Shown: positions 26,136 to 35,825, counted from the stretch's first letter. The stretch: DNA of 45,617 nucleotides from Deltaproteobacteria bacterium (GCA_019306185.1 JAFDMD010000003.1:1-45617); one strand, 5' to 3'. Notes: a model not told the origin generated them from the sequence alone. A program made the numbers and translations.

Positions 26136-27872
26136 TTACCAATTAAAAACTTGATCCAATTCCTCGTCGGTTACTGCAAAAGTAACGTTATGAGGCGGTA
26201 AGGCTTCATTTTTAAAATATTCCGGAAGTCTGTCATGTTTGGATGTGAAACCGGCTTTTGCATTAAAATCTCTTTCGTTTTTAAGCACCGATTTTCCGAG
26301 TTCGGCAACGTCGTCCGCAGTAAAATCTTTTCCCAAAAAGCCGTTTAAAAGCTCTACCATAGCGTTAAAAGTTTCCGGCTGATCCAAAATGGCAAAGGCT
26401 ATAAAAAGACATAAGCCTGTTGAATCCAAAGCCGCAGTGGCTATTTGAAGATTGCGCGAAAGTTCTACCTGTCCGTCCGGTTTTAAAGGATCTGTTTTTC
26501 CGCCTACTCCCATAATATTGGAGCCTACCGCATAACCTGCCGTATGATCCGCCCCCATCGGACTGGTTGCATAAGTAACCGCCACTCCTTGCACTGCGCG
26601 CGGGTCGTAAGCCGGCATAGCCTGCCCTTTTACTACCGGAACCCTTTCAACCCCAAAAACTTTGCCTGTAACGGCGGCTCCGTTTCCGAGAATGCGTCCT
26701 AACGGGGTTCCTTTTCCCACCTCTTCTTTTAAAAGTCTGATAGCTCCGTTTGCGTCTCCGAATTGTAAAAGCCCTGCTTCCATAGCAACCCCTATGGAAG
26801 CGCCCATCTCTATGGTATCAAGCCCTAAATCGTCGTCAATACGGTCCAACATGGCAATTGCATCCATATCGTCAATTCCGCAGTTTCCTCCATGCGCCCA
26901 TACGGTTTCATATTCCGGCTGTTTAGTAAGATAATTTCCATCTTTATCATTATAAATGCCGGAACATTTAATTACGCATCCTTTATGGCAGCCGTGAGTA
27001 GCCAAACCGCCTCTTGCGGTTTCGGTTTCGGCCATAGTTTCGCCGCTAATTTTAGAGGCGCCTTTAAACTGTCCGGAAGAAAAATTATTAGTCGGATATC
27101 CGCCGGCTTCATTCAGAATGTTAGTCAAAACATTCGTTCCGAAAGCCGCTAGCCCTTCTCCCGTAACCGGATGTTTTTTAAGACCTTCGGCAAAAAGCTT
27201 ATTTGCATTTTTAAATCTTTCCTTGTCTTTCGGAGCGCGAATAGCGGTTCCGCTGTCGTCTATAACAATAACCTTTATTCCTTTGGATCCCATAACCGCT
27301 CCTACTCCGCCCCGCCCTGCATGGCGGGTAGGTCTTACTCCGGTATCGGTGCAGGCTATTGATGCCGCGGACATTTTCATTTCTCCAGCAGGTCCTATAG
27401 ACATACATCCGATTTTATCGCCGTAAGCCTCTTTCATTTTATCAATCAAATCGTAATTGCCGAGCATTGAAAGACTCTTATCGGCAGTTATCTGAATCCC
27501 GTCTTTATTTATAAATAATTTATACAAATTATTCGTTTGCGGCTTGCCCTCTATAATAATAGCCGCATAACCGAGTTTGCCAAGCATTTGAGAAGGCTGT
27601 CCTCCGGCGTTAGCCTCTTTAATGCCGCCGGTAAGCGGACTTTTACATCCTACCGAAAGTCTGCCGGATATAACCGCGGCGGAACCGCTCATAAGTCCGG
27701 GCGCTATAACCAACTTATTATCTGAGCTAAGCGGATGAGATAGCGGCGGCACCTCTTTATAAATAACAGCGGAGGTTAATGCCCTTCCTCCAAGCCCTTC
27801 ATAATCTCCTAATCCTTTGATTGTAAAATCCGGCGACTCGCCGGACATATTTATTCTTAATATTTTATCCAT
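26136..27872 (-). CDS. tungsten-containing aldehyde:ferredoxin oxidoreductase family protein
   Basis: The 578-residue protein has the AOR N-terminal domain ('LMSGSAAVISGRLSVGCKSPLTGG') and the cluster ligands CHKGCVIKC (C-X3-C-X3-C, about residues 290-300) plus the distal Cys in DSTGLC. These bind a 4Fe-4S cluster next to a tungsten bis-pyranopterin. Such enzymes oxidise aldehydes to acids, or the reverse, with ferredoxin. The exact substrate is unknown. AAAGGAG lies 8 bases before the ATG. An AOR-associated unknown gene follows, and a MoaD-like gene lies beyond it on the other strand. Confidence 0.92.
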   Translation of the reverse strand: MDKILRINMSGESPDFTIKGLGDYEGLGGRALTSAVIYKEVPPLSHPLSSDNKLVIAPGLMSGSAAVISGRLSVGCKSPLTGGIKEANAGGQPSQMLGKLGYAAIIIEGKPQTNNLYKLFINKDGIQITADKSLSMLGNYDLIDKMKEAYGDKIGCMSIGPAGEMKMSAASIACTDTGVRPTRHAGRGGVGAVMGSKGIKVIVIDDSGTAIRAPKDKERFKNANKLFAEGLKKHPVTGEGLAAFGTNVLTNILNEAGGYPTNNFSSGQFKGASKISGETMAETETARGGLATHGCHKGCVIKCSGIYNDKDGNYLTKQPEYETVWAHGGNCGIDDMDAIAMLDRIDDDLGLDTIEMGASIGVAMEAGLLQFGDANGAIRLLKEEVGKGTPLGRILGNGAAVTGKVFGVERVPVVKGQAMPAYDPRAVQGVAVTYATSPMGADHTAGYAVGSNIMGVGGKTDPLKPDGQVELSRNLQIATAALDSTGLCLFIAFAILDQPETFNAMVELLNGFLGKDFTADDVAELGKSVLKNERDFNAKAGFTSKHDRLPEYFKNEALPPHNVTFAVTDEELDQVFNW

Positions 27873-28063
27873 ATAAATCTCCTTTCAATATAATTCGATT
27901 AACAGGTATAAGAGTAATTACAAATAATTATAATATAAAGTCAAGAAAGATATATTGAACGAACATAAAAAACAAATATTTTACGCATAAAAAGCAATAA
28001 AAAAATTGACAATTAACCTTTTAATTGTTAGCCAAACGTTACTTATATAATATTTCAGACTTG

Positions 28064-28136
<73 letters not shown>

Positions 28137-28453
28137 TCTTTAAAATTATTTGGAACATAATTCGCTTATACCCGCTTTCTTATCGCTTTTTACCGCTCAA
28201 TAATTTTTGTCATAGGCGGCGGCGCTTCTGACGTATTCGCAGACTTTTTTATAAAAACCGTCGCAATAAATATATTTGCATTCCGAATTGTTATTAAATG
28301 TATATTTATCACAATACCTATCCCCTTCCTTTGCCTCTCTTTGTTAAGCTCCGCAAATTTATTTGACGTTATAGATAGATGACGATGATAATTTTTTCCG
28401 ATCAAATTAGAATAATTCGGCTATATGTAAAAAAAACAATGAATTTTATTAAA
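28137..28453. other. intergenic region, no gene supported
   Basis: About 320 bp between tRNA-Lys and the cyclase promoter. A 71-codon minus-strand open frame (28190-28405) has no family resemblance and low-complexity composition, so I do not call it. Confidence 0.4.
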
Positions 28454-28481
28454 TTGACATGCAATCAAACAAACGGATAAA
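28454..28481 (+). promoter_or_regulatory. candidate promoter of the cyclase gene
   Basis: TTGACA at 28454-28459, then 16 bases, then GATAAA (28476-28481, 4 of 6). It lies 76 bp upstream of the ATG. Confidence 0.4.
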
Positions 28482-28557
28482 AAGAATAAATGGAAATTCC
28501 CTTCTTCTTATATTGAAAAAAGGGGTAAAAATTATAACCGTATTAAAGGAGGCTGTA

Positions 28558-29495
28558 ATGAAAAAATCGATCTTAATGGCGATAATTTTATCCGTTATTT
28601 TTTTTACCGGATTTACGTCTGCCGCTCAAGAGAAAAGTCAGGGGCTTTGGGATGTGTATAACAATATATTTAAAGAGGCAAAATATATTGACCTTACTCA
28701 TGCTTTTGAGCCTGTTCAGGCAGTATGGCACGGCTTTGGCTCCGCTAAATTTAAACCCGCAAAAGCCGGCAAGAGAATCGAAGGATATATTGAAGCGGGC
28801 GAAGAGTTTACTTACGAAAAACATGGTTTTGTAGCGACAGCTTACGAACTTCCGACAGATCAATACGGAACGCAACTTGATTCGCCGGCTCATTGGGAGA
28901 AACTCGGAGCTACAATAAGCGATATTCCCGCGACCTATGCAATACGTCCGTTGGTTGTAATAGATATTCATAATAAAGTATCAAAAGATAACGGGTATCA
29001 TCTGCAAGTGGAAGATATAAAAAAATGGGAAGAAAAATATGGCATAATCCCAAAAGGCTCCGTGGTCATGGTAAGATCCGATTGGCATAAAAAATGGAAA
29101 GATACGGAGAGATTTAATAAAAAACCTTTCCCGGAGTAGGTCTTGAGGCTTTAAAGTTTTTACACCTTGAAAGAAAAATACTTTTTCATGGACATGAGCC
29201 GTTAGATACGGATACTACCCCTAATTTGGAAGGAGAATATTGGCTTATGCACAATCATTTCGCTCAAGCCGAAGGGGTTGCAAATCTTGATAAGGTTCCG
29301 GAAACCGGAGCTTTAATTATTATAGGATTTGCAAAGCCAAAAGGAGGCACGGGAGGTTATGCCCGCTATATTGCGGTAGCTCATAAAGACTGGAAACACG
29401 GAGTTTCCGTAAATCAGGTTCCCGGCGCGCCTCTTCCAATTCAAAGCGCCCCTCTTAAAAGAGATGAAAACGGAGTTATGAGACCGACGCCATAG
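28558..29495 (+). pseudogene. cyclase-family (kynurenine-formamidase-like) exported protein, frameshifted
   Basis: Two adjacent frames together encode one cyclase-family protein. The first (28558-29139) has a Sec signal peptide (KKSILMAIILSVIFFTGFTSA) and the metal-site region QYGTQLDSPAHW; it ends at TAG after KPFPE. The second continues from about 29133 in the -1 frame with GVGLEALKFLHLERK and runs to 29495. The join sits at TTTCCCGGAG; adding one G restores a single frame of about 312 residues. A one-base deletion or sequencing error is most likely. TTTCCCG fits the X-XXY-YYZ slippery pattern, so programmed frameshifting is a remote alternative. A strong AAAGGAGG precedes ATG 28558. Confidence 0.8.
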
Positions 29496-29531
29496 AATAT
29501 ATTTTATCCGCTTTTTACAAAAAGAGCTAAA

Positions 29532-29575
29532 AAAAGGGATATAAGCCTTTTGTACAAAAAGCTTATATCCCTTTT
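29532..29575 (+). terminator. terminator hairpin after the cyclase gene
   Basis: AAAAGGGATATAAGC (29532-29546) pairs with GCTTATATCCCTTTT (29561-29575), with further pairing in the TTTTGTACAAAA loop. It could stop transcription from either side. Confidence 0.75.
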
Positions 29576-29580
29576 GGATA

Positions 29581-29658
29581 TGGCGTCCCCAAGGGGATTC
29601 GAACCCCTGTCGCCGGCGTGAAAGGCCGGTGTCCTGGACCGGGCTAGACGATGGGGAC
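29581..29658 (-). tRNA. tRNA-Glu (UUC)
   Basis: Minus-strand cloverleaf with acceptor GTCCCCA/TGGGGAC, T arm GGTTCGAATCC, anticodon loop CTTTCAC (anticodon TTC) and encoded CCA. Confidence 0.97.
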
Positions 29659-29680
29659 AGATAAATAATATCTAATAAAA

Positions 29681-29756
29681 TGGTGGGCCGTACTGGGCTC
29701 GAACCAGTGACTCTCTGCTTAAAAGGCAGATACTCTACCGACTGAGTTAACGGCCC
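29681..29756 (-). tRNA. tRNA-Lys (UUU)
   Basis: Minus-strand cloverleaf with acceptor GGGCCGT/ACGGCCC, T arm GGTTCGAGCCC, anticodon loop CTTTTAA (anticodon TTT) and encoded CCA. It lies 22 bp upstream of tRNA-Glu, so the two are probably one transcript. Confidence 0.97.
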
Positions 29757-30058
29757 CTCCGTAATCAAAAGTTGCTTAATACATATATAACCCGCCACAT
29801 GTCAACAAAAAAATATGTTATATTTAATTTTTTTTTACATTTCTCATAACTTAATAAAACGCTTTGTTATATAAGAATTTTTTCTATCGAAAAAACAACG
29901 CCATATTATAGATATAAAAAAATATTATATAAAGAAGACCTAAAGCGATCTTTTTACCTTGACTACCAAGACATCAATTTGTATAACTATTTGTAATTAC
30001 AAAGCAAATGTATTAAATAAGCAATAAAAACTTAATTCCGCCAAAAAGAGGCTGATTT

Positions 30059-30562
30059 ATGGATTACAAATATTTTATGGAAAAGGCTTTAGAAGAGGCA
30101 AAAAAATCCTTAGATACCGGAGAATTTCCGGTAGGCTGCGTTATTGTTCATAATAATACGGTTGTTGCCTGCGGACAAAGAATTTCGACCAAATCTTCGA
30201 TTAATGAGTTGGATCATGCCGAAATAATTGCGCTCCGCAATTTTTCCAAGTTAAAAAAAGGTTGCGATTTAAATAAAGCGACTTTATTCTCTACGTTAGA
30301 GCCATGCCTTATGTGTTACGGGGCAATTATTATTTCAGGAATAAAAAAAATAGTCTATGCTTACGAAGATATTATGGGAGGCGTAACGAACTGCAATATA
30401 TCTTATCTTAAAACTTTATATAAAAAAAGCAGCGTTTCTATTGTATCCGGCATACTGCGTGAAGAAAGCAAAAATATTTTTAAAAATTTTTTTTCCGACC
30501 CTAATAATAAATATTTGAAAAACACCCTTTTGGCGCGGCATGCTTTAACTCATAAAGGTTAA
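30059..30562 (+). CDS. nucleoside/tRNA adenosine deaminase family protein
   Basis: This 167-residue zinc deaminase has the catalytic HAE motif (in LDHAEIIAL, about residues 55-63) and the zinc ligands PCLMC (in LEPCLMCYGAII), with GEFPVGCVIV at the N-terminus. The pattern is that of TadA (tRNA A34 to inosine) and related guanine or cytosine deaminases. The DHAE context and ends differ somewhat from classical TadA (usually TAHAE), so substrate is left open. AGAGG precedes the ATG. Confidence 0.85.
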   Translation: MDYKYFMEKALEEAKKSLDTGEFPVGCVIVHNNTVVACGQRISTKSSINELDHAEIIALRNFSKLKKGCDLNKATLFSTLEPCLMCYGAIIISGIKKIVYAYEDIMGGVTNCNISYLKTLYKKSSVSIVSGILREESKNIFKNFFSDPNNKYLKNTLLARHALTHKG

Positions 30563-30712
30563 AATTTTCTCCGACTAAATATAAAAAAATTCTCTCTTTA
30601 CTTGAAACGGCGGAATGACATTTTTGCTTTTTATTTTAACTGATAAACGATTTTTTTGTTAGTTTGACGGTTAAAAAAACGGATAATAAAAAAATGAGCG
30701 TAGTTTAAAAAA

Positions 30713-31333
30713 ATGGATAAAGAAGGCATAATAAAATTTAAGGTAATATTTACAAAAGAAGCTTCTGTTTTAAAAGAGGATATATCGGCTATAAACAAAT
30801 GGCGAAATACGCTTTTTAACAAAAAATTAATAGGATGTTCAAACGGAATAGGATACGGCAACGCCTCTATACTGGCAGATAGGCTTTATGATAATAAAAA
30901 AGCCTTTATTATTACAGGAAGTCAAACCGGAAGCATCTCCGAACTTGCAAATAAGAATTACTGCGCCGTTATAGGCTATGATTTTAAAAAAAATTTAATT
31001 ATTGCGAAAGGAGAAACAAAACCTTCTTCGGAATCTTTATCGCACGCCTCTTTTTATGATACGGACAATAAAATAAAATCGGTAATTCATGTTCATTGCG
31101 CAAAATTATGGAATCATGCAAACAGTCTTGATATTCCTATGATAGATAAAAATGCCGAATACGGCTCAAAAGAGATGGCTGCGGAAATAATTAAAACTTA
31201 TAAAAAATATAAAAAGAAAAAAATCAATCTGTTTTGTATGGCGGGTCATAAAGACGGCTTAATATCTTTTGGAAAGGATCCGGATCAAGCCGGACACGCA
31301 ATCCTAAAAGCTCTTAAAAGATTGGAAAAATGA
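30713..31333 (+). CDS. class II aldolase/adducin family protein
   Basis: The 206-residue protein has the class II aldolase/adducin fold signatures: a substrate-phosphate-like 'SNGIGYGNASI' segment, the zinc motif HVH (in SVIHVHCAKLW, about residue 120) and a third His in GHKDGLISFG. Family members cleave or epimerise sugar phosphates or act on methylthioribulose phosphate; the substrate here is unknown. Its last four bases overlap the start of the acyltransferase gene. Confidence 0.82.
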   Translation: MDKEGIIKFKVIFTKEASVLKEDISAINKWRNTLFNKKLIGCSNGIGYGNASILADRLYDNKKAFIITGSQTGSISELANKNYCAVIGYDFKKNLIIAKGETKPSSESLSHASFYDTDNKIKSVIHVHCAKLWNHANSLDIPMIDKNAEYGSKEMAAEIIKTYKKYKKKKINLFCMAGHKDGLISFGKDPDQAGHAILKALKRLEK

Positions 31334-31977
31334 ATAAAATACAAAAAAAAATATTTTCTTCGGAAATAGTAATTTATCTGCTTTATAAAATATTTTTAAT
31401 ATACTGCTTTACATTTAGGATTAAGGATAGAAATACAGATAATCTGTTGGCTCGTTTTAAAAACCGAGAAAAGACGATATGTTGCTTATGGCATCAGCAT
31501 ATTTTCGGACTTGTATTTTACGCCCGAAAGCTTAAAAACTATAATCCGGCATGTATGATCAGCGCAAGCAACGACGGAGATATAGCCTCAAAATTTATGC
31601 AAAAAGCAGGATGGAACGTAGTAAGAGGCTCCTCTTCAAAGGGCGGCAAGCAAGCTTTAAAAACTTTAACCGAAAACAAAAATTATTTGTTCATAGCTAA
31701 CGCCGCGGATGGGCCGCAAGGTCCTATAGGTAAAATTAAGGCGGGTTCCGTAAAAATCGCAAGAGAAACCGGAGCGCCTGTAATTCCTGTATATGTTACG
31801 GCGAGCAGATATTGGCGGCTTAATTCATGGGATAAACTTATAATACCGAAACCGTTTGCAAAGGTTAATATAATATTCGGAGATGCAATTTTATTTAACA
31901 AAAATAATGACTCGGAATCTTTTGAAAAACAGCTTAAATATCTTGAAGATATTATGCTGCCACATTTAATTTTATAA
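31330..31977 (+). CDS. DUF374 lysophospholipid acyltransferase-like protein
   Basis: The 215-residue protein matches the DUF374 branch of lysophospholipid acyltransferases: an N-terminal hydrophobic segment, 'LWHQHIF' (His-containing catalytic box), 'ISASNDGD', 'GGKQAL', 'AADGPQGP' and 'GAPVIPVYV'. Members acylate lipid A precursors or phospholipids at the inner membrane. It is translationally coupled to the aldolase-family gene. Confidence 0.85.
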   Translation: MNKIQKKIFSSEIVIYLLYKIFLIYCFTFRIKDRNTDNLLARFKNREKTICCLWHQHIFGLVFYARKLKNYNPACMISASNDGDIASKFMQKAGWNVVRGSSSKGGKQALKTLTENKNYLFIANAADGPQGPIGKIKAGSVKIARETGAPVIPVYVTASRYWRLNSWDKLIIPKPFAKVNIIFGDAILFNKNNDSESFEKQLKYLEDIMLPHLIL

Positions 31978-31978
31978 A

Positions 31979-32118
31979 ATTTCGGCGGATAACTTCGTAG
32001 TTTGCCCGTTTTCGGCATTGAGAAAAATTTTTAATCCTCGAAATACTTCGCGTATTCCTGCGGTTAAAAATTTTTCTCGCTTTGAAACCGAACAAACTAC
32101 TTTGTTATCCGCCGAAAT
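31979..32118. repeat. 140-bp palindromic element with 15-bp perfect terminal repeats
   Basis: ATTTCGGCGGATAAC (31979-31993) is mirrored by GTTATCCGCCGAAAT (32104-32118). Inner arms GAGAAAAATTTTTAA and TTAAAAATTTTTCTC surround a core with CCTCGAAATACTTC and GTATTCCTGCGG. It lies in the gap between the acyltransferase gene and trpA, and could also work as a bidirectional transcription block. A related element with different outer arms is at 37759-37902. Confidence 0.85.
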
Positions 32119-32190
32119 TCAATCATACTTTTGTTATCTTGCCCTTTTGTATCCGTTTTATAATTATCCTTTTTTGGCGTTTAATATTAG

Positions 32191-32991
32191 TTATCGGTTT
32201 TTTGTCGCTTTTTTATATTCGTCCGTCTGTTTTGCAATTATACTTTCCAACTCGGGATTATCGATATTCTTTTCTATGGTTTTTTCAAAAGCGCTTCCTA
32301 TAACTATGCCGTCCGCAAAGGAGGCTACCGAAGAAACATGCTCCGGCGTAGATATTCCAAACCCAACGCATACCGGAAGATCGGTAATAGAACGAATTAT
32401 TTTAAATTTATCGGCAGATAACGTCGTATCTATTCCCGCGCTTCCGGTAACTCCGATTTTTGACACAAGATATAAAAATCCGGAAGCGGAATCGGCTATT
32501 TTTTTAATTCTATCTTTCGGCGTAGTTAAGGCTATAAGACGGATTAAGGCAAGTTTATTTCCTTCCCATTCGTTAGTCATTTCGTCCGATTCTTCGGGAG
32601 GCAGATCAACTATCAACAGCCCGTCCGCTCCGGCGGATACGGCGTCGATATAAAATTTTTTATTTCCGTATAAATGTATAGGATTATAATAGCCGAATAA
32701 TATTATCGGAATATTTGTAAATTCTCTTATACTTTTTGTTAATTTTAAAACGGCTTTTATATTTACGCCCTGTTTTAAAGCTCTTGCCGAGGCTCTTTGT
32801 ATTACAGGTCCGTCTGCCGTAGGATCCGAAAACGGTATGCCAAGCTCCAATATATCGACGCCGGCTTTATGCATATTTTTTATAATGCTCAAAGACTTTT
32901 TTATATTAGGATCTCCGGCAGTTACAAAAGCTACAAGCGCCTTTTCATTTTTTGCTTTTAATTTTTCAAACGTTTCTTTTATGCGATTCAT
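32191..32991 (-). CDS. trpA: tryptophan synthase alpha subunit
   Basis: TrpA cleaves indole-3-glycerol phosphate to indole and glyceraldehyde 3-phosphate in the TrpAB complex. The catalytic Glu and Asp are in ELGIPFSDPTADGP (about residues 46-59), and the phosphate-binding GFGIS loop is present near residue 209. The length of 266 residues is normal. It is the last gene of the trp operon, 16 bp after trpB. Confidence 0.96.
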   Translation of the reverse strand: MNRIKETFEKLKAKNEKALVAFVTAGDPNIKKSLSIIKNMHKAGVDILELGIPFSDPTADGPVIQRASARALKQGVNIKAVLKLTKSIREFTNIPIILFGYYNPIHLYGNKKFYIDAVSAGADGLLIVDLPPEESDEMTNEWEGNKLALIRLIALTTPKDRIKKIADSASGFLYLVSKIGVTGSAGIDTTLSADKFKIIRSITDLPVCVGFGISTPEHVSSVASFADGIVIGSAFEKTIEKNIDNPELESIIAKQTDEYKKATKNR

Positions 32992-33007
32992 TTTTATATC
33001 CCTTTTA

Positions 33008-34204
33008 TTATTTCAAATTTATTTGCTCCGATACAATACCCAAATCCTTATCTCCTCTGCCGGAAAGATTAACCAATATAATATCCTCTTTTGATCTTTT
33101 CGGAGCCTCTTTTATGGCGTAAGCAAGCGCATGAGAACTTTCCAAAGCGGGAATTATGCCTTCGGTTTCGGAAAGCGCTTTAAAAGCGTTTAAAGCCTCC
33201 TTATCTTTTATAGATACATATTTTATACGTTTTAAATCTTTAAAATAGGAATGCTCCGGTCCTACTCCCGGATAATCTAATCCCGCGGAAATAGAATGAG
33301 CCTCTTTGATTTGTCCGTTATTATCCTGTAATAAATATGATTTTGAGCCGTGTAAAACGCCTATATTTCCGCATTCCAAAGTCGCGGCATGTTTTCCTGT
33401 TTCTATGCCTTTGCCTGCGGCTTCAACGCCTGTCATTTCCATGGAATCGTTTATAAAAGGGTAAAAAAGCCCCATTGCATTGCTTCCGCCTCCTACGCAG
33501 GCTACAAGCATATCCGGCAATTTTTTCTCCTGTTTTAATATCTGCTCTTTTGCTTCGATTCCTATGATTTTTTGAAAATCCCTAACCATTACGGGATAAG
33601 GATGAGGTCCCGCTACCGAGCCTATAACATAAAAAGTATCTTCCACCGCTTCCGTCCAATACCTTATAGCCTCGTTCATCGCATCCTTTAATGTTCCGGT
33701 TCCGGAGTCTACCGGTATTACTTTTGCTCCCAAAAGCTTTATTCTGGAAACGTTGGGGGCTTGCCTTTTAATATCTTCGGTTCCCATAAATATTGTGCAT
33801 TCCATGTTAAAAAGAGCCGATGCAGCCGCTGTTGCCACTCCGTGTTGTCCCGCTCCTGTTTCCGCTATGATTTTGCTTTTTCCCATATGTTTTGCAAGCA
33901 GGGTTTGACCTACGGTATTATTGATTTTATGCGCTCCTGTATGGGTAAGGTCCTCCCGTTTTAAATATATTTTTGCTCCGTTACAGCAAGCGCTTAATCT
34001 TTTTGCATAAAAAAGAGGGGTTGGTCTGCCTATATAATTTTTTATCAAAAGATTAAATTCGGTTTGAAAATCGGGGTTATTAAAAAATTTATTGTATGCC
34101 TTATTAAGCTCTATAAGAGCGGGCATTAATGTTTCGCCTACATATCGTCCGCCGTAAATTCCGAAATGCCCGTTTTGATCCGGCATCTTTTTATTTTTCT
34201 TCAT
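33008..34204 (-). CDS. trpB: tryptophan synthase beta subunit
   Basis: TrpB condenses indole with serine to form tryptophan using PLP. The PLP lysine is in HTGAHKINN (about residue 88), the phosphate-binding GGGSNAMG loop is near residue 233, and 'GRGDKDL' is at the end. At 398 residues it is a standard TrpB1. The ATG abuts the trpF stop codon. Confidence 0.97.
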   Translation of the reverse strand: MKKNKKMPDQNGHFGIYGGRYVGETLMPALIELNKAYNKFFNNPDFQTEFNLLIKNYIGRPTPLFYAKRLSACCNGAKIYLKREDLTHTGAHKINNTVGQTLLAKHMGKSKIIAETGAGQHGVATAAASALFNMECTIFMGTEDIKRQAPNVSRIKLLGAKVIPVDSGTGTLKDAMNEAIRYWTEAVEDTFYVIGSVAGPHPYPVMVRDFQKIIGIEAKEQILKQEKKLPDMLVACVGGGSNAMGLFYPFINDSMEMTGVEAAGKGIETGKHAATLECGNIGVLHGSKSYLLQDNNGQIKEAHSISAGLDYPGVGPEHSYFKDLKRIKYVSIKDKEALNAFKALSETEGIIPALESSHALAYAIKEAPKRSKEDIILVNLSGRGDKDLGIVSEQINLK

Positions 34205-34876
34205 TTAAAAAATTCTCCTTAATTGACGTTGTTCGTTTTTTATATCGAAAAGTTTGCCGATAATGTTTTTTACCTTTAAAATATCTTTGTTTCCCGGAAA
34301 AGTTTCCGCTCCGGAACTTATATCGACTGCATCCGGCTCGGCGGATATAACCGCGCTTAATATGTTTTCCGCATTTATGCCTCCGGCAAGTATTAACGGG
34401 CGAGTTGTTCCGAAATTTTTTGCTTTTTCCCAATTCCATTCCAATGCGTTGCCTCCGGGAAGCGCCCCTTTTCCGCATTCTATAAGATATGCGGACGCGT
34501 TATATAAAGGGGCTTCGGATATAAAGGGTTTTTTATTTATAAATAAGGCTTTTATTGCGAATATTTTTTTTTTTATAAGATTATCAATATATTCCGGCGG
34601 TTCTGCCCCGTGTAACTGAACTGCTTGCAATCTGCATTTTTCAACTGTTTTTAAGACGGAATCTATTTTTTCATTTACAAATACTCCGGTTGTTACTATT
34701 TTTTCGGAAAGCGCCGAAGTTATTTGTTTTGCTTTCTCCGGCTTAATGTATCTGGGGCTTTTATTATAAAAAACAAGCCCTATGGCGTCTACTCCGGCTT
34801 TTTCGCATTTTACCGCCTGTTTGACATTTGTTAATCCGCATATTTTAATCTGCGGTTTTATAAGTTTTATATTCAT
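34205..34876 (-). CDS. trpF: phosphoribosylanthranilate isomerase
   Basis: TrpF catalyses the Amadori rearrangement of phosphoribosylanthranilate. The catalytic Cys is in IKICGLTN and the catalytic Asp in VDAIGL or the later DISSGAE phosphate-binding region. The reading frame is open to 34951, but I chose ATG 34876 because GGAG lies five bases upstream and the extra 25 residues would be translated from the palindromic element at 34889-34945. The stop abuts the trpB start. Confidence 0.93.
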   Translation of the reverse strand: MNIKLIKPQIKICGLTNVKQAVKCEKAGVDAIGLVFYNKSPRYIKPEKAKQITSALSEKIVTTGVFVNEKIDSVLKTVEKCRLQAVQLHGAEPPEYIDNLIKKKIFAIKALFINKKPFISEAPLYNASAYLIECGKGALPGGNALEWNWEKAKNFGTTRPLILAGGINAENILSAVISAEPDAVDISSGAETFPGNKDILKVKNIIGKLFDIKNEQRQLRRIF

Positions 34877-34888
34877 TTTACTCCGTTT

Positions 34889-34945
34889 ATATTTCGGCGG
34901 GTAACGTTGTATTTTGCCCGTTTGCGTTGTTATACGCCGAAATAT
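34889..34945. repeat. 57-bp palindromic element between trpC and trpF
   Basis: ATATTTCGGCG (34889-34899) is mirrored by CGCCGAAATAT (34935-34945); the left half reads GGCGGGTAAC then TTTGCCCGTTTGCG, very close to the left half of the element at 31979. It lacks the CCTCGAAATACTTC core. Confidence 0.8.
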
Positions 34946-35024
34946 CATCATCCTTTTTTATAATTAAATCTAGTAGCGAGTTTTAACGCCGAACAAACGA
35001 ATAAATTATTTTATCGAACAATTA

Positions 35025-35825
35025 TCAAGTTTCTCCTCGCAATTTTTTTAAAAAACTAACCGTATTATCTGCGCGAACAAGGCTTTCCCCTATTAAAAAA
35101 TTATAAAGCCCCGCTTTTCTGCTCTCTTCTATATCCTTTTTATTTTTAATACCGCTTGCCGCGATCGAAATTATTTTTTTATCTATCATAGAAGCGAGCC
35201 TTGCGGCATTTGTTATGTCTGTTTTAAAAGTATTTAAGTTTCTGTTGTTAATTCCTATTATTTCGGCGTTTGCAAAATGAGCCTCATTTATGCTTTTTTC
35301 CGAATCTACCTCTACAAGCGCGCTCATGCCGAGTTGACCCGCAAGGCTAACGTAATCTTTTAATTGCTCTTTTGATAATATTTTAGCTATTAAAAGTATG
35401 GCGTCCGCTTTTAAAAGCGCGGCGGATTGAAATATCTGATAAGAAGATATTATAAAATCTTTTCTTAATACCGGAAGCAAACCGCTTTTTTTTGCGATTT
35501 TAAAATCGTTAAAGCTTCCTTTAAAAAAATAGGAGTCCGTTAAAACCGAAATTGCGGCGGCTCCTCCTATTCGGTAAGCTTCGGCAAGTTTTGCGGCGTT
35601 AAGATCAATTTTAATTTCCCCTTTTGAAGGGGACGCTCTTTTTATTTCGGCTATTATGCTTATGCCGGAATCGCCTGTTTTTTTTAAGGCGTTATAAAAA
35701 AAAATTTTATTGCCCGCAGACTTTTCCGCTATTTCTCTAACGCTTTGTTCCGAATCTGTTTTTTTATGTTCCGCTATTTCTATTTTTTTACGTTCTATTA
35801 TTTTTTTTAAAAAATTTTTATCCAT
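35025..35825 (-). CDS. trpC: indole-3-glycerol phosphate synthase
   Basis: TrpC closes the indole ring of CdRP. The signature 'IIAEIKRASPSKGEI' with catalytic Lys and Glu is at about residues 56-70, 'VLRKDFIIS' follows, and 'IGINNRNLNTF' and 'AASGIKNKKDI' are present. At 266 residues it is a single-domain enzyme without TrpF fusion. About 150 bp separate it from the trpF ATG, filled by the palindromic element. Confidence 0.96.
   Translation of the reverse strand: MDKNFLKKIIERKKIEIAEHKKTDSEQSVREIAEKSAGNKIFFYNALKKTGDSGISIIAEIKRASPSKGEIKIDLNAAKLAEAYRIGGAAAISVLTDSYFFKGSFNDFKIAKKSGLLPVLRKDFIISSYQIFQSAALLKADAILLIAKILSKEQLKDYVSLAGQLGMSALVEVDSEKSINEAHFANAEIIGINNRNLNTFKTDITNAARLASMIDKKIISIAASGIKNKKDIEESRKAGLYNFLIGESLVRADNTVSFLKKLRGET

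Noticed and set aside
28190-28405. 71-codon minus-strand ORF between tRNA-Lys and the cyclase gene
   Set aside because: No family features, no convincing ribosome binding site, AT-driven composition.
32018-32653. 211-codon plus-strand ORF
   Set aside because: It begins in the palindromic element and then runs antisense to trpA, which is clearly the real gene.
34877-34951. Longer N-terminus of TrpF
   Set aside because: The extra 25 residues come from the palindromic element; ATG 34876 has a good GGAG and the normal TrpF start.
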